From positions 1-24,881 of the forward strand of contig JBGTDU010000143.1 of assembly GCA_041748175.1 (NCBI GenBank): DNA of 24,881 bases, written 5' to 3'. This DNA comes from JAHEJB01 sp041748175 (GTDB taxonomy: Bacteria; Bacteroidota; Rhodothermia; Rhodothermales; Rubricoccaceae). A model generated the notes under the pieces. That model worked only from the letters and a program-made list of their open reading frames with translations, searched no databases and had not been told where the DNA came from. Positions 16,340 through 24,380 of the stretch are shown piece by piece (within the stretch, counting starts at the first letter, position 1; each line of letters begins with the position of its first letter). A program made the translations under genes and the position numbers.

Positions 16340-17627
16340 TGGCGTCGATCAGAAATAAAGCAACGAGGCCGAGGGCACTTGCCTTCGGCCTCGTTATGCT
16401 TGTTTTTGCTCCTCCTGTGCCAGCGCAGCAATTGGATTGGGAGCAAGTCGGGGATATCCCAATTGATGCGTCGGATATTGTGTTCGGCAATTCCGATACC
16501 CTTTGGGCAAAGGCCCCAGAAGTATTCAGGTTGAACAAGGTGGCTGGTTCTTGGAACGAAGTAGCTGATGAGCAGGGAGACTGGATCCTCATTCTTGAAC
16601 CGGACACCGTGTTGATATCAGGTAGCTACGTTAGCGTTTCAACCGATGGGGGTGCCAATTGGAACTCGGTTTGGGATCAGGGTGAAGCATTCTTCGAAAC
16701 GGCCTTAAACGGTCCCCATAGGGGCCTTCTGCTTACAGGTGTTCGAGACTCATCCGGTTCGGGCTATTCCATTGATCGGGGGATGACGTGGCAGCGGAGC
16801 ACCTTCGCTGAGCCCTCGATGAGCAATCGAGAATGCTACGCCTTTCTGGAAATGCCTGTTGGCCATCCGCACGAAGGGCGGATGATGGCGGGATGTTTGG
16901 GGGGCTGGCGTACTCCGACGACGGCGGTCGGGTGTGGAACTACACCAACGCGTGGTGGACGTTTCAGACGCAAGGCACATCGCTTTCTTTAGGGCCGGAC
17001 GGCACGGCCTATGCCATCTCAGGAGATGGTCCTGGACCCGGAGGGATGTTTCTCTGGGCCTCTTCAGACGGCGCGACGTGGGAGCAACGCGCCTCGTTAC
17101 CCGGCGTAGGTTTCCTTGTCTCGTTGCCCGATCCCGCACCACTAGGGTCGCTGATTGCCATTCCGGAGTTTGAAGATGAAGGCCCCGGTGTGTATGGCTC
17201 GACAGACGGAGGGTTCACGTTCTCGTTGCAAGGTCGGGTTCCGGAAGACAAGGATATCCCAACGGGAACGAGGAGGGCCAGTGATGCCGTCGTTGGACCT
17301 GACGGATTGTTGTACGTAGCAGCGACGAGATCGGAGCCCGAAGACGAATGGGTCTACCGCACCACCGAGCCGGTGGTGGTGGCTGGCGAGCCGGATGCGC
17401 CGCCTGAGCCAATAACCGAGCAACTTGTTGTCTACCCCAACCCGGCAACGGATAAGATTTCCGTAGAAGGAGTGGCTTTGGGTGAGGAGGTGGTCATGTA
17501 CGATGTGCTGGGGCGGGCCGTGCTGCGAACCCGCACACCAGCGGATATCGATGTCTCCGGCCTGCCGCCGGGGGTGTACGTGCTGCGGGTGGGTGGGGAG
17601 AGCCGATTGGTCTCTGTGCAGCGCTGA
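16333..17627 (+). pseudogene. BNR/Asp-box propeller protein copy 3, frameshifted in a G tract
   Basis: The first frame from the ATG at 16333 matches copy 2 up to GRMMAGCLGG, then turns to nonsense and stops at 16992 (219 residues). The matching sequence resumes one frame back from 16905 (LAYSDDGGRVWNY) and runs to TGA at 17627. The break falls in a run of six G (16899-16904), where one more G would restore a 431-residue protein. The signal peptide (ending PVPAQ) and propeller repeats (VSTDGGANW, YSIDRGMTWQR, ASSDGATWEQ, GSTDGGFTFSL) are otherwise intact. The sorting domain differs from copies 1 and 2: LVVYPNPATDKISVEG, MYDVLGRAV, DVSGLPPGVYVLRV. The G run is also a -1 slippery heptamer (G GGG GGC) in the right phase. 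Sequencing error, mutation, phase variation or frameshifting are all possible. Confidence 0.8.
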
Positions 17628-17637
17628 CCGCGTCCAT

Positions 17638-18357
17638 TTACGCCACGCCCTTCACCCGTCGCCGCACAGAGCCATCCGCCTCACCCACGAACACATCCGT
17701 GGCCATCCCGATGAACAGGCCATGATCAAGAACACCGGGCATCTGCGAGATGGTCGCCGAGAGTTCTGCGGGATCTGGGATGGCATCGAATCGGGCGTCG
17801 ATGATCCAAAAACCCTGGTCGCTGACTACGGGGCCGTCCTTGCTCCGCCCCATGCGAAGCACGGGCTCGGCACCAAGGCTACGCAGCGCTTTCGAGACAC
17901 TCGCCTCAGCCATCGGAAGGACTTCGACCGGTACGGGCATTTTCGCTCCGAGCCGTTCGACTTCCTTCGATGGATCGATGAGCACGACGAAGCGGTCTGC
18001 AAGCGACGCCACGATTTTTTCGCGTGTGTGCGCGGCGCCGCGCCCTTTGATCAGATTTAGAGCCGGATCGACTTCATCGGCACCATCAATAGCGAGGTCG
18101 AGCGAGAGGGTCGGCCGGGATCGCGCAAGGTCGTCGAGGGTCACAATCGGGACGCCGTGTTCACGGGCCAGGCGCTCCGCCGCAAAGGACGTGGGAACGC
18201 CAACCACGTTCAGATTTCCCTCCCGCACCCGCCGCCCTATGGCTTCGATGGCAAAGGCCGTCGTCGATCCAGTTCCAAGGCCCAAACACATGCCGTCCTC
18301 AACGAGCCGTGCCGCTGCCTCGCCGGCTGCTCTTTTGGCGTGGTCTTCAGGAGTCAT
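17638..18357 (-). CDS. rpiA: ribose-5-phosphate isomerase A
   Basis: The product interconverts ribose 5-phosphate and ribulose 5-phosphate in the pentose phosphate pathway. At 239 residues it has normal length. Motifs seen: GLGTGSTTAFAIEAIGRR (phosphate loop, about 25-42), VPTSFAAERLA, LAIDGADEVDPALNLIKGRG (the DGADE aspartates), TREKIVAS with the catalytic Glu, and MPVPVEVLPMA. The usual KGGGAAL loop reads KGRGAAH here; Arg at that place is known in plant-type enzymes, but His in place of Leu is unusual. The ATG at 18357 gives the family N-terminus; a GTG at 18390 is possible. It converges with the propeller array (10-base gap to 17627) and follows two ABC permease genes on the same strand. 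Confidence 0.95.
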   Translation of the reverse strand: MTPEDHAKRAAGEAAARLVEDGMCLGLGTGSTTAFAIEAIGRRVREGNLNVVGVPTSFAAERLAREHGVPIVTLDDLARSRPTLSLDLAIDGADEVDPALNLIKGRGAAHTREKIVASLADRFVVLIDPSKEVERLGAKMPVPVEVLPMAEASVSKALRSLGAEPVLRMGRSKDGPVVSDQGFWIIDARFDAIPDPAELSATISQMPGVLDHGLFIGMATDVFVGEADGSVRRRVKGVA

Positions 18358-18386
18358 AATTGGCGTTAGTGCAACGGCGCAAGAAA

Positions 18387-18408
18387 CCACTAACCACAGA
18401 CCACTAAC
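18387..18408. repeat. short direct repeat upstream of rpiA
   Basis: CCACTAAC occurs at 18387-18394 and 18401-18408, six bases apart, in the 65-base gap between rpiA and the upstream permease gene. On the minus strand this reads GTTAGTGG twice before the rpiA start. No function is known. Confidence 0.4.
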
Positions 18409-18422
18409 AACCCATCAAAGAC

Positions 18423-19649
18423 CTATTCGTACCGCAACGCATCAATCGGCCGCAGACGCGCGGCCTTGTACGCAGGGTAGACGCCAAAGACCAGTGCGAT
18501 AATCGTAACGCCAAAAACACCGATGAACGCCCACAGCCAGGGAAAGGATGGGGAGATGTCAAGCGTGAGGGCCAACACATTTCCCCCGACCCCGCCGAGG
18601 AGGATCCCGACGATCCCACCAATCTGACATAAGAAGATGGCCTCGACGAGGAATTGCGTGAGGATGGCTCGGCGCGTTGCGCCCAGTGCTTTGCGGATGC
18701 CGATCTCGCGGGTGCGCTCGGTCACGCTAACGAGCATGATGTTCATGATGCCAACGCCTGCGGCGAGCAAGGCGATCAGCCCGATGCCCGCGCCGCCCAT
18801 CGTCAGAACGTTCGTGAACGCCTGAAATGGCCCGGTAAGAGCATCGTTGGTGTTGACTTCGAAGTTGTTGTCCTCCTCTGGCCTCACGCCGCGGATGGAA
18901 CGCAATAATCCTGTGACTTCATCAATCGTAGCCGTGAGGAGTTCCGGACTCGGAGCCCGCACATCGTAGGCGATGTTCCGGTCCGTTTCACCATAGGCTG
19001 CGAAGAGCCTGGTGATGGGAGCCCACACGATGTTGTCGTTGCTCTCGCCGAGGAACGAGCCCTTCTCCTCCATCACCCCGATCACGCGGTAGCGACGCCC
19101 GTCAACGCGGACTTCCTTTCCCACGGCCTGCACGCTGTCGAAAAGCCGGTCGGCAATGACCGCCCCGAGGACGACGACAGGTCGCGCATAGCGGATATCA
19201 TCCTCGCTGAGAAATCGGCCTTCGGCGACGTCGAACCCATTGTTGACCGGCCAATCGGCTCCCACGCCGCGAAGCGCGATGTTGGGGTTCGTTTCCTCGC
19301 TGCCGTACACGACCTTCGTATTTGCGAAGGTACCATCCGGGCTGATTGAGGCCGCGAGTCGGGCCCGTGAGCGGAGGGCCAGCAGGTCCTCGTAGGTGAG
19401 GTTTGGGCGGTTGCGAACGCTCTCATCCTCCGGCCCCATCTGGAAGTTGGGGTACTTGGCGACGTAGAACGAGTTTGAGCCCATCCCCCGGAAGGACTCG
19501 GTAAAGTATAGGTCGATGACGTCCACCGCCGTCACAGCGGCGATGACGGAAAACACGCCGATCACCATACCGAGCAGCGTCAGCAACGAGCGGAGCTTGT
19601 TTGCCCGCAGCGTTTCCGAGGCCATCTTGATCGATTCGGAAAGATTCAT
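18423..19649 (-). CDS. ABC transporter permease (MacB/FtsX type), distal copy
   Basis: The 408-residue product has the MacB topology: a membrane segment at about residues 20-42 (LRSLLTLLGMVIGVFSVIAAVT), a periplasmic core domain of about 220 residues, then three C-terminal membrane segments in an FtsX domain (about 280-400). The coupling-helix region MNIMLVSVTERTREIGIRKALGATRRAILTQ-type is well conserved and is followed by the terminal ARLRPIDALRYE signature. Such permeases move lipoproteins, peptides or antibiotics, or act as mechanotransmitters, with a separate ATPase. The ATG at 19649 lies one base after the stop of the upstream permease, so the two are co-translated and may form a heterodimer. 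No ATP-binding subunit gene is in the window. Confidence 0.9.
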   Translation of the reverse strand: MNLSESIKMASETLRANKLRSLLTLLGMVIGVFSVIAAVTAVDVIDLYFTESFRGMGSNSFYVAKYPNFQMGPEDESVRNRPNLTYEDLLALRSRARLAASISPDGTFANTKVVYGSEETNPNIALRGVGADWPVNNGFDVAEGRFLSEDDIRYARPVVVLGAVIADRLFDSVQAVGKEVRVDGRRYRVIGVMEEKGSFLGESNDNIVWAPITRLFAAYGETDRNIAYDVRAPSPELLTATIDEVTGLLRSIRGVRPEEDNNFEVNTNDALTGPFQAFTNVLTMGGAGIGLIALLAAGVGIMNIMLVSVTERTREIGIRKALGATRRAILTQFLVEAIFLCQIGGIVGILLGGVGGNVLALTLDISPSFPWLWAFIGVFGVTIIALVFGVYPAYKAARLRPIDALRYE

Positions 19650-19650
19650 C

Positions 19651-20874
19651 CTATTCGTACCGCAAGGCGTCGATGGGGCTGAGGCGTGCTGCACTCCAGG
19701 CCGGAATGAAGCCAAAGGAGACGCCCACGCCAACACAAATCCCGAATGCCAGCAGGACGGTAGCGGGAGATAGCACGGCGGTAAAAACCTGATTGATCAG
19801 CATCGTTACCACGGCAGAAAGGCCAATCCCGATCAATCCGCCAATCATACATACCACGACGGCCTCCACGAGAAATTGCGTGAGGATGGCCCGGCGCGTC
19901 GCTCCGAGTGCTTTCCGGATGCCAATCTCGCGGGTCCGCTCCTTGACACTCACGAACATGATGTTCATCACGCCGATGCCGCCGACCAGTAACGACAATC
20001 CGGTCAGAAAGAGCCCGACGCCGTAGATCGCGCCTTTAACACCACTGACTTGCGTGCGGAAGGAATCTTGTCGCTCAATCGCAAAATTCTCTTCTTCCAT
20101 GGGTTCGAGACGCCGTGCTGTGCGAACGATTCCCATCATTTCGTCCTCCGCACGTTCCATGGCTTCCGCAGATACCGCCTTGGCCTGAATCTCCAGATAA
20201 GGCTCTGCGCCAAACAACTTTGTGTAGGTTTCGAGCGGCAAGATTACTTGTTCGTCGAACGAGAAAAGCCCCAGGAACTTGCCCTGCTTCTCCAAGACGC
20301 CCACGATCTCGAAGCGGTTGCCGCCCACGCGAATCCGCTTGCCAATGGGCGATCCAATCGGGAAGAGACTCTCGGCGATGTCGATCCCGATGACGCAGAC
20401 ATTCCTGGCAGCCTGGTTTTCCTGACTCGAATAAAAACGGCCCTCCTCCAGATCCAGATTCGAAACCTCGGCCAGTGCGGAGGTTGATGCCCGGAGAAAA
20501 ACGTTCCCCAGCCGCTGGTCCTGGTACTGTACGGAATGCATCGAGAACGCCACCGGTGCGACGGCTTCAATGTATTCGGACCGTTCCGCGATGGCTTCGG
20601 CGATGTCCTCTGTTATGCGCGGGCGGTTGCGGTAGCGCCACCACTCGTTCGAGAAATCCGGGACGCGCACCACGTTGATGACATTCGTTCCAAGCATGGC
20701 CATCGAGCGGTCGAAGCCGCGTTCGATGCCGTTGATCGTCGTAAACATCGCGGTAACCGATACGATGCCTATCACAATTCCGAGCGTAGTCAGCAGCGCC
20801 CGCAATTTGTTCGCCCAGATGGTGACCATCGCCATGCGAACGCTTTCGATGAACTCGAATAGATGGATATGCAC
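19651..20874 (-). CDS. ABC transporter permease (MacB/FtsX type), proximal copy
   Basis: This is a second MacB/FtsX permease of 407 residues (423 if the GTG at 20922 is used). It has a first membrane segment at about residues 22-45 (LRALLTTLGIVIGIVSVTAMFT), a periplasmic core with NLDLEEGRFYSSQE and IGKRIRVGGNRFEIVGVLEKQG, and three further membrane segments. The cytoplasmic loop before the third segment reads MNIMFVSVKERTREIGIRKAL and the C-terminus ends ARLSPIDALRYE. The GTG at 20874 was chosen because the MHIHLFEFIESVRMAM-like N-terminus fits the family; the start remains uncertain. It shares the C-terminal FtsX region with the adjacent permease while the periplasmic cores have diverged. 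It is 36-84 bases after the GNAT gene. Confidence 0.9.
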   Translation of the reverse strand: MHIHLFEFIESVRMAMVTIWANKLRALLTTLGIVIGIVSVTAMFTTINGIERGFDRSMAMLGTNVINVVRVPDFSNEWWRYRNRPRITEDIAEAIAERSEYIEAVAPVAFSMHSVQYQDQRLGNVFLRASTSALAEVSNLDLEEGRFYSSQENQAARNVCVIGIDIAESLFPIGSPIGKRIRVGGNRFEIVGVLEKQGKFLGLFSFDEQVILPLETYTKLFGAEPYLEIQAKAVSAEAMERAEDEMMGIVRTARRLEPMEEENFAIERQDSFRTQVSGVKGAIYGVGLFLTGLSLLVGGIGVMNIMFVSVKERTREIGIRKALGATRRAILTQFLVEAVVVCMIGGLIGIGLSAVVTMLINQVFTAVLSPATVLLAFGICVGVGVSFGFIPAWSAARLSPIDALRYE

Positions 20875-20958
20875 GGCGACCGGCGGCCTGGACAAGAGGT
20901 TGGGAGCTACGCGGTGGAACACGGAGGGTTGCGAACCGGAGTTACGCGTTGCGCCGGG

Positions 20959-21462
20959 TCAAAGCACCTTCTCAAAACGAATTCGATAATCCTGATAGGC
21001 AGCGTTGAAGCCTGCCGCCGTTACCCGGTAGCGTTCGTTTAGGCCCAGCACCGTCATTCCGAGGTGCCGGTTGGGAAACGTGTCGAACGCCAGGCGGCGG
21101 TAGCCCATCTCGCGGGCCTCGTCTTCCATCCGGAAGAGCAGCGCCCGCGCGACGCCCTGGCGCCGATAGCCTTCGAGAACGCCACCTTTAGCGCTATAGT
21201 AGGTTTTGCCATCTTCACCATAACCCACCTTGAAGGCCACGGCCCGATCATCGAGATAACCGACGAGAAACATCAGATCGCGACGATCGAGCCGGAAAAT
21301 GACGCGGCGTTCGTCAAAAATGGCTTCGTGCAGATCCTGAAGCTCGGCATAGTGATCCATGCCAAGCCGTTCGATGCGAAGGCCGCTCGGTGTCGCCGGC
21401 AGCAAATCAGGTTCAATATCGATCTGCATGAACAAATAGACAGGCTTGCCTGAAGGTAGCAT
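20959..21462 (-). CDS. GNAT family N-acetyltransferase
   Basis: The 167-residue product has the GNAT fold: FLVGYLDDRAVAFKVGYGED (strands 3-4), then GGVLEGYRRQGVARALLFRMEDEAREMGY, which holds the acetyl-CoA pyrophosphate loop (RRQGVA), and RLAFDTFPNRHLGMTVLGLNERY at the C-terminus, where such enzymes bind substrate. The substrate cannot be predicted. The ATG at 21462 has AGGGTGG seven bases upstream; a second ATG at 21429 is possible. It is divergent from parA and probably first in a minus-strand run with the two permeases. Confidence 0.85.
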   Translation of the reverse strand: MLPSGKPVYLFMQIDIEPDLLPATPSGLRIERLGMDHYAELQDLHEAIFDERRVIFRLDRRDLMFLVGYLDDRAVAFKVGYGEDGKTYYSAKGGVLEGYRRQGVARALLFRMEDEAREMGYRRLAFDTFPNRHLGMTVLGLNERYRVTAAGFNAAYQDYRIRFEKVL

Positions 21463-21532
21463 TGTGTGGCCACCCTGTGGCTTCGGAGCGCCAACGACCA
21501 CATTTTACACCGGGCGCCCACGGGCGTCCGCA

Positions 21533-21563
21533 TTGCTCACGTCTGCCCCCACGTCTATATTCG
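21533..21563 (+). promoter_or_regulatory. candidate Bacteroidota-type promoter of parA
   Basis: TTG (21533-21535) is followed after 20 bases by TATATTCG (21556-21563), one base from TAnnTTTG. It lies about 65 bases before the parA ATG, in the region divergent from the GNAT gene. Confidence 0.5.
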
Positions 21564-21627
21564 AGACGAAGGTCGAGCGGCCGGGGCACCGCTACCGGCT
21601 ACCGTCAACCAGGCCAGCACGCGCTCT

Positions 21628-22560
21628 ATGGGTAAGGTCATCGCCGTTGCGAATCAGAAAGGTGGCGTCGGCAAGACCACGACGTCGGTGAACATCGCCG
21701 CGTCGCTGGCGGCGACGGAGCATTCCACGCTTCTGATCGACATGGACCCCCAGGCCAACGGCACGTCTGGGTTGGGCTTCGACCCTCGAACGGTTGAGGT
21801 TTCTGTGTATGAAGTACTGGCCGGCATCGCAGAGACCGAGCAAACGATTCTGCATACGGAGATGCCCTTCCTCGATCTGGTCCCGAGCCACATCAACCTG
21901 GTTGGCGCCGAGATTGAGATGATCGAAATGCACGAGCGCGAATACGTTCTCAAGCGTGCCCTTCGCATGATCCGCCACCGCTACGACTACGTCGTCATCG
22001 ATTGCCCACCCAGCCTCGGCCTCCTGACGCTCAACGCGCTGACGGCGTCCAACTCCGTCATGATTCCCGTGCAAGCGGAATACTTCGCTCTGGAGGGTCT
22101 GGGCCAGCTTCTGAACACGATCAAAATTGTCCGCCAGCATCTCAACCCCGAACTCGAAATCGAAGGGGTTTTGATGACGATGTACGATCCACGGCTAAGA
22201 TTGGCGAGCCAGGTTGCCTCAGAAGTCCGGCGCTATTTCGGCGACAAGGTCTTCAACACGGTCGTGCAACGGAATGTGCGCGTGGCAGAAGCGCCCTCTT
22301 TCGGGAAGCCTGTGATCCTGTATGATGTCGTCAGCACAGGAGCCAGGAACTACATGGCCCTCGCGCGCGAGATCATCCGAAATAATGCCGGTTTTGTGGT
22401 GGAAGAAAAGCACGAAGACGCGCCTCGGACGCGGGAGGAAACGGTATTTGGCGATGGCCATGCGACCGCGCCACAACACACTGATGTGGCGGCGGGAGTC
22501 TCCCAGGACGCTGGGCACATCCGTGTTCCGTCGCGGGTCAACGAGCCGCTCGTAGAATAG
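21628..22560 (+). CDS. parA: chromosome partitioning ATPase ParA (Soj)
   Basis: ParA is the ATPase that, with ParB and parS, segregates replication origins. The 310-residue product shows the deviant Walker A motif KGGVGKTTTSVNIAASLA (Lys11 and Lys16), LLIDMDPQANGTSGLG (Walker A' region), and Walker B as YVVIDCPPSLGLLTLNAL, followed by MTMYDPRLRLASQVASEV and VAEAPSFGKPVILYD. The ATG at 21628 was chosen because the family always begins a few residues before the Walker A motif; the upstream in-frame 54 codons are not conserved. After the conserved fold (ends about residue 256) comes a roughly 54-residue low-complexity, charged C-terminal tail not found in standard Soj. parB follows after 89 bases. 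Confidence 0.95.
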   Translation: MGKVIAVANQKGGVGKTTTSVNIAASLAATEHSTLLIDMDPQANGTSGLGFDPRTVEVSVYEVLAGIAETEQTILHTEMPFLDLVPSHINLVGAEIEMIEMHEREYVLKRALRMIRHRYDYVVIDCPPSLGLLTLNALTASNSVMIPVQAEYFALEGLGQLLNTIKIVRQHLNPELEIEGVLMTMYDPRLRLASQVASEVRRYFGDKVFNTVVQRNVRVAEAPSFGKPVILYDVVSTGARNYMALAREIIRNNAGFVVEEKHEDAPRTREETVFGDGHATAPQHTDVAAGVSQDAGHIRVPSRVNEPLVE

Positions 22561-22649
22561 GACAACCGTGCAACCACGATGGATTCGAAAGATCCCAACG
22601 GCCCGCTACTAGCTTCGTCCGCACGCTTCATTCAGTTAGAGATCGAACT

Positions 22650-23606
22650 ATGTCACGCAGAAAAGATGCCCTCGGAAAGGGATTGAGCGCCCTCCTGCCC
22701 CAGTCTTCGCCGGATGAAGTGGGAGATAATGGGCAGGGCGTTCCATCGCCGCTTTATGATTTCGAAGACCGAATCCGCCTGGCAGGCAGCGTGGTCGAGT
22801 TGGAGATCGCGAAGATCAAGCCCAACCCCTATCAACCGCGCCAGGATTTTTCAGAAGCAGCCATCGACGAGCTTGCCGATTCGATCCGCGCTCTCGGCAT
22901 CATCCAGCCGCTGACGGTACGAGCGATTGAGAACGGCAACTACGAGTTAATTGCTGGGGAACGACGTCTGCGGGCGGCCAGAAAAGCCGACCTCACGAAG
23001 GTTCCGGCGTTTGTGCGGGTAGCAGACACGGAGGCCATGCTCGAAATGGCCATCGTCGAGAACGTCCAGCGCGAAGACCTAAACTCCATCGAAGTTGCAC
23101 TCGGCTACCAGCGCCTCATCGACGAGGTGGGGCTGAACCAGGAACGAGTCGCCGCGAAGGTGGGCAAGAGCCGTTCGGCGGTAGCAAACCTGCTCCGTCT
23201 GCTCAGGCTCCCACCCGCAATCCAGGCGTCGCTGCGCGACGGATCAATCTCCGCGGGCCATGCCCGCGCGCTCGTGGTAATTGATGACGAGGCCAGGCAA
23301 CTGGAACTCCACCAGGCCATCATCAAACGTGGGCTGTCTGTTCGTGAGGTAGAGCAGCTGGTGCGGTCGCAGCGCCCGGTTGCGCCGAAGAAAGCTGATT
23401 CGACAGAAACAATGACGCAAGGCCAACCGGCGCTGACGCCTCGAGATCGGCTGGAAATCGAGGGCTACGAGGCGCGGCTTCGCGAGCACCTCGTTACCAA
23501 GATCGACATCCAGCACAAACCGTCGGACCATAGCGGGAGCATCCAGATTTCCTACTTCTCATTGGAAGACCTGGAGCGGCTCATCTCACAGATTGCGCGC
23601 TTCTAG
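22650..23606 (+). CDS. parB: chromosome partitioning protein ParB (Spo0J)
   Basis: ParB is a CTP-dependent DNA clamp that loads at parS sites. The 318-residue product has the N-terminal ParA-activating stretch (RRKDALGKGLSALLP), then a CTPase domain (about residues 50-150) with IKPNPYQPRQDF, GERRLRAARKAD and IVENVQREDLN. A helix-turn-helix follows (about 160-230: VGLNQERVAAKVGKSRSAVANLLRLLRLP), and a C-terminal dimerisation domain (about 265-318). The GERRxRA box has Leu where Tyr or Trp is common. The ATG at 22650 precedes the conserved N-terminus. The gene following it begins eight bases after the stop. No parS-like palindrome (TGTTTCACGTGAAACA) was seen by eye in the window. Confidence 0.95.
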   Translation: MSRRKDALGKGLSALLPQSSPDEVGDNGQGVPSPLYDFEDRIRLAGSVVELEIAKIKPNPYQPRQDFSEAAIDELADSIRALGIIQPLTVRAIENGNYELIAGERRLRAARKADLTKVPAFVRVADTEAMLEMAIVENVQREDLNSIEVALGYQRLIDEVGLNQERVAAKVGKSRSAVANLLRLLRLPPAIQASLRDGSISAGHARALVVIDDEARQLELHQAIIKRGLSVREVEQLVRSQRPVAPKKADSTETMTQGQPALTPRDRLEIEGYEARLREHLVTKIDIQHKPSDHSGSIQISYFSLEDLERLISQIARF

Positions 23607-23613
23607 CCCCCTC

Positions 23614-24216
23614 GTGCCACCACTCCGCTTCTTGACAGTCGGGCTGATGCTTGCGTTCGCGGCCGGCCCATCGTCGGCACAAGTTTTGGCCGATTCAACC
23701 GATGTTTTTCCGCCATCGGTTGCGCTGCCAGACCCGAGCGATCCTCCGACGCCTTCTGGCGCGCTGTGGCGCTCGTTGGCCGTGCCCGGATGGGGCCAGA
23801 TCTACGTCGGTCAGCCCGTCAAGGCGCCGTTTTTTGTTGGCGCGCTGGGCGGGTTGGCCGGTCTGTCCATCTACCTGAACGGGCGCTACACACGCTTTCG
23901 ACACGCCTACTTGTATGTGGTCAACGAGGACTCGCCGGACCCCACGACGCCAAATCCAGACAACCCCTTTGTGTCATTTTTTGAGGACTGGATAGACTCG
24001 GGGGCACAGTCGGCCACCACGTTGCGCCAACTCCGTGACGACGGCCGCCGCAATCGCGATCTCGCGATCCTGGGCACCGGTCTCGTCTACGCCCTCCAGG
24101 CGTTGGATGCGTACGTTGCCGCGCACCTTATCGAGTTCGACGTGAGCGAAGACCTCTCGCTTCATGTGGTCCCATCTGCCGAGGGACCCCAACTGGTCGC
24201 GATCGTTCGGTTCTAG
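23614..24216 (+). CDS. DUF5683 domain-containing membrane protein
   Basis: The 200-residue product has a cleavable signal peptide ending PSSAQ (about residue 23) and a Pro-rich segment. The DUF5683 signature follows: SLAVPGWGQIYVGQPVKAPFFVGALGGLAGLSIY, in which GWGQIY and KAP are typical, then a second hydrophobic stretch (LAILGTGLVYALQALDAYVAAHLIEFDVSED). The function is unknown. The family is commonly found directly after parA-parB in Bacteroidota, where dapB and lepB often follow; here a repeat element and non-coding DNA come next. The GTG at 23614 was chosen; a TTG at 23593 would overlap parB. The stop codon TAG lies inside the left CTAG of the repeat element. Confidence 0.85.
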   Translation: MPPLRFLTVGLMLAFAAGPSSAQVLADSTDVFPPSVALPDPSDPPTPSGALWRSLAVPGWGQIYVGQPVKAPFFVGALGGLAGLSIYLNGRYTRFRHAYLYVVNEDSPDPTTPNPDNPFVSFFEDWIDSGAQSATTLRQLRDDGRRNRDLAILGTGLVYALQALDAYVAAHLIEFDVSEDLSLHVVPSAEGPQLVAIVRF

Positions 24217-24380
24217 GGGTCTGTCGGACTTAGAGGTTCGTCACGAGGCGAGTGGGTAATCGAGACAAGTTATTCGCTCTTTTGAGGCGCATAGCGGGAC
24301 TATGTAACGAAAAAGAGCGGAGAAATGGGCCGATTAACCGCCGCCGCAGTAGAATCTGCCTAAGTCCGACAGACCCCTAG
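24213..24380. mobile_element. MITE-like element with 17-bp terminal inverted repeats and CTAG flanks
   Basis: A perfect 17-bp inverted repeat (GGGTCTGTCGGACTTAG at 24217-24233, its complement at 24360-24376) is flanked on both sides by CTAG, which looks like a 4-base target duplication. The interior has no gene but is itself self-complementary: CGCTCTTTT (24275-24283) pairs with AAAAGAGCG (24311-24319), GGGTAATCG (24254-24262) pairs with CGATTAACC (24331-24339) with one mismatch, and CATAG pairs with CTATG at the loop. The whole can fold into one long hairpin. Small size, lack of a transposase and CTAG target fit a miniature inverted-repeat element mobilised in trans; the parent family is not identified. 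Confidence 0.65.

Noticed and set aside
21463..23613. possible parS site near parA and parB
   Set aside because: No sequence close to TGTTTCACGTGAAACA was seen by eye; a pattern search of the full genome would be needed.
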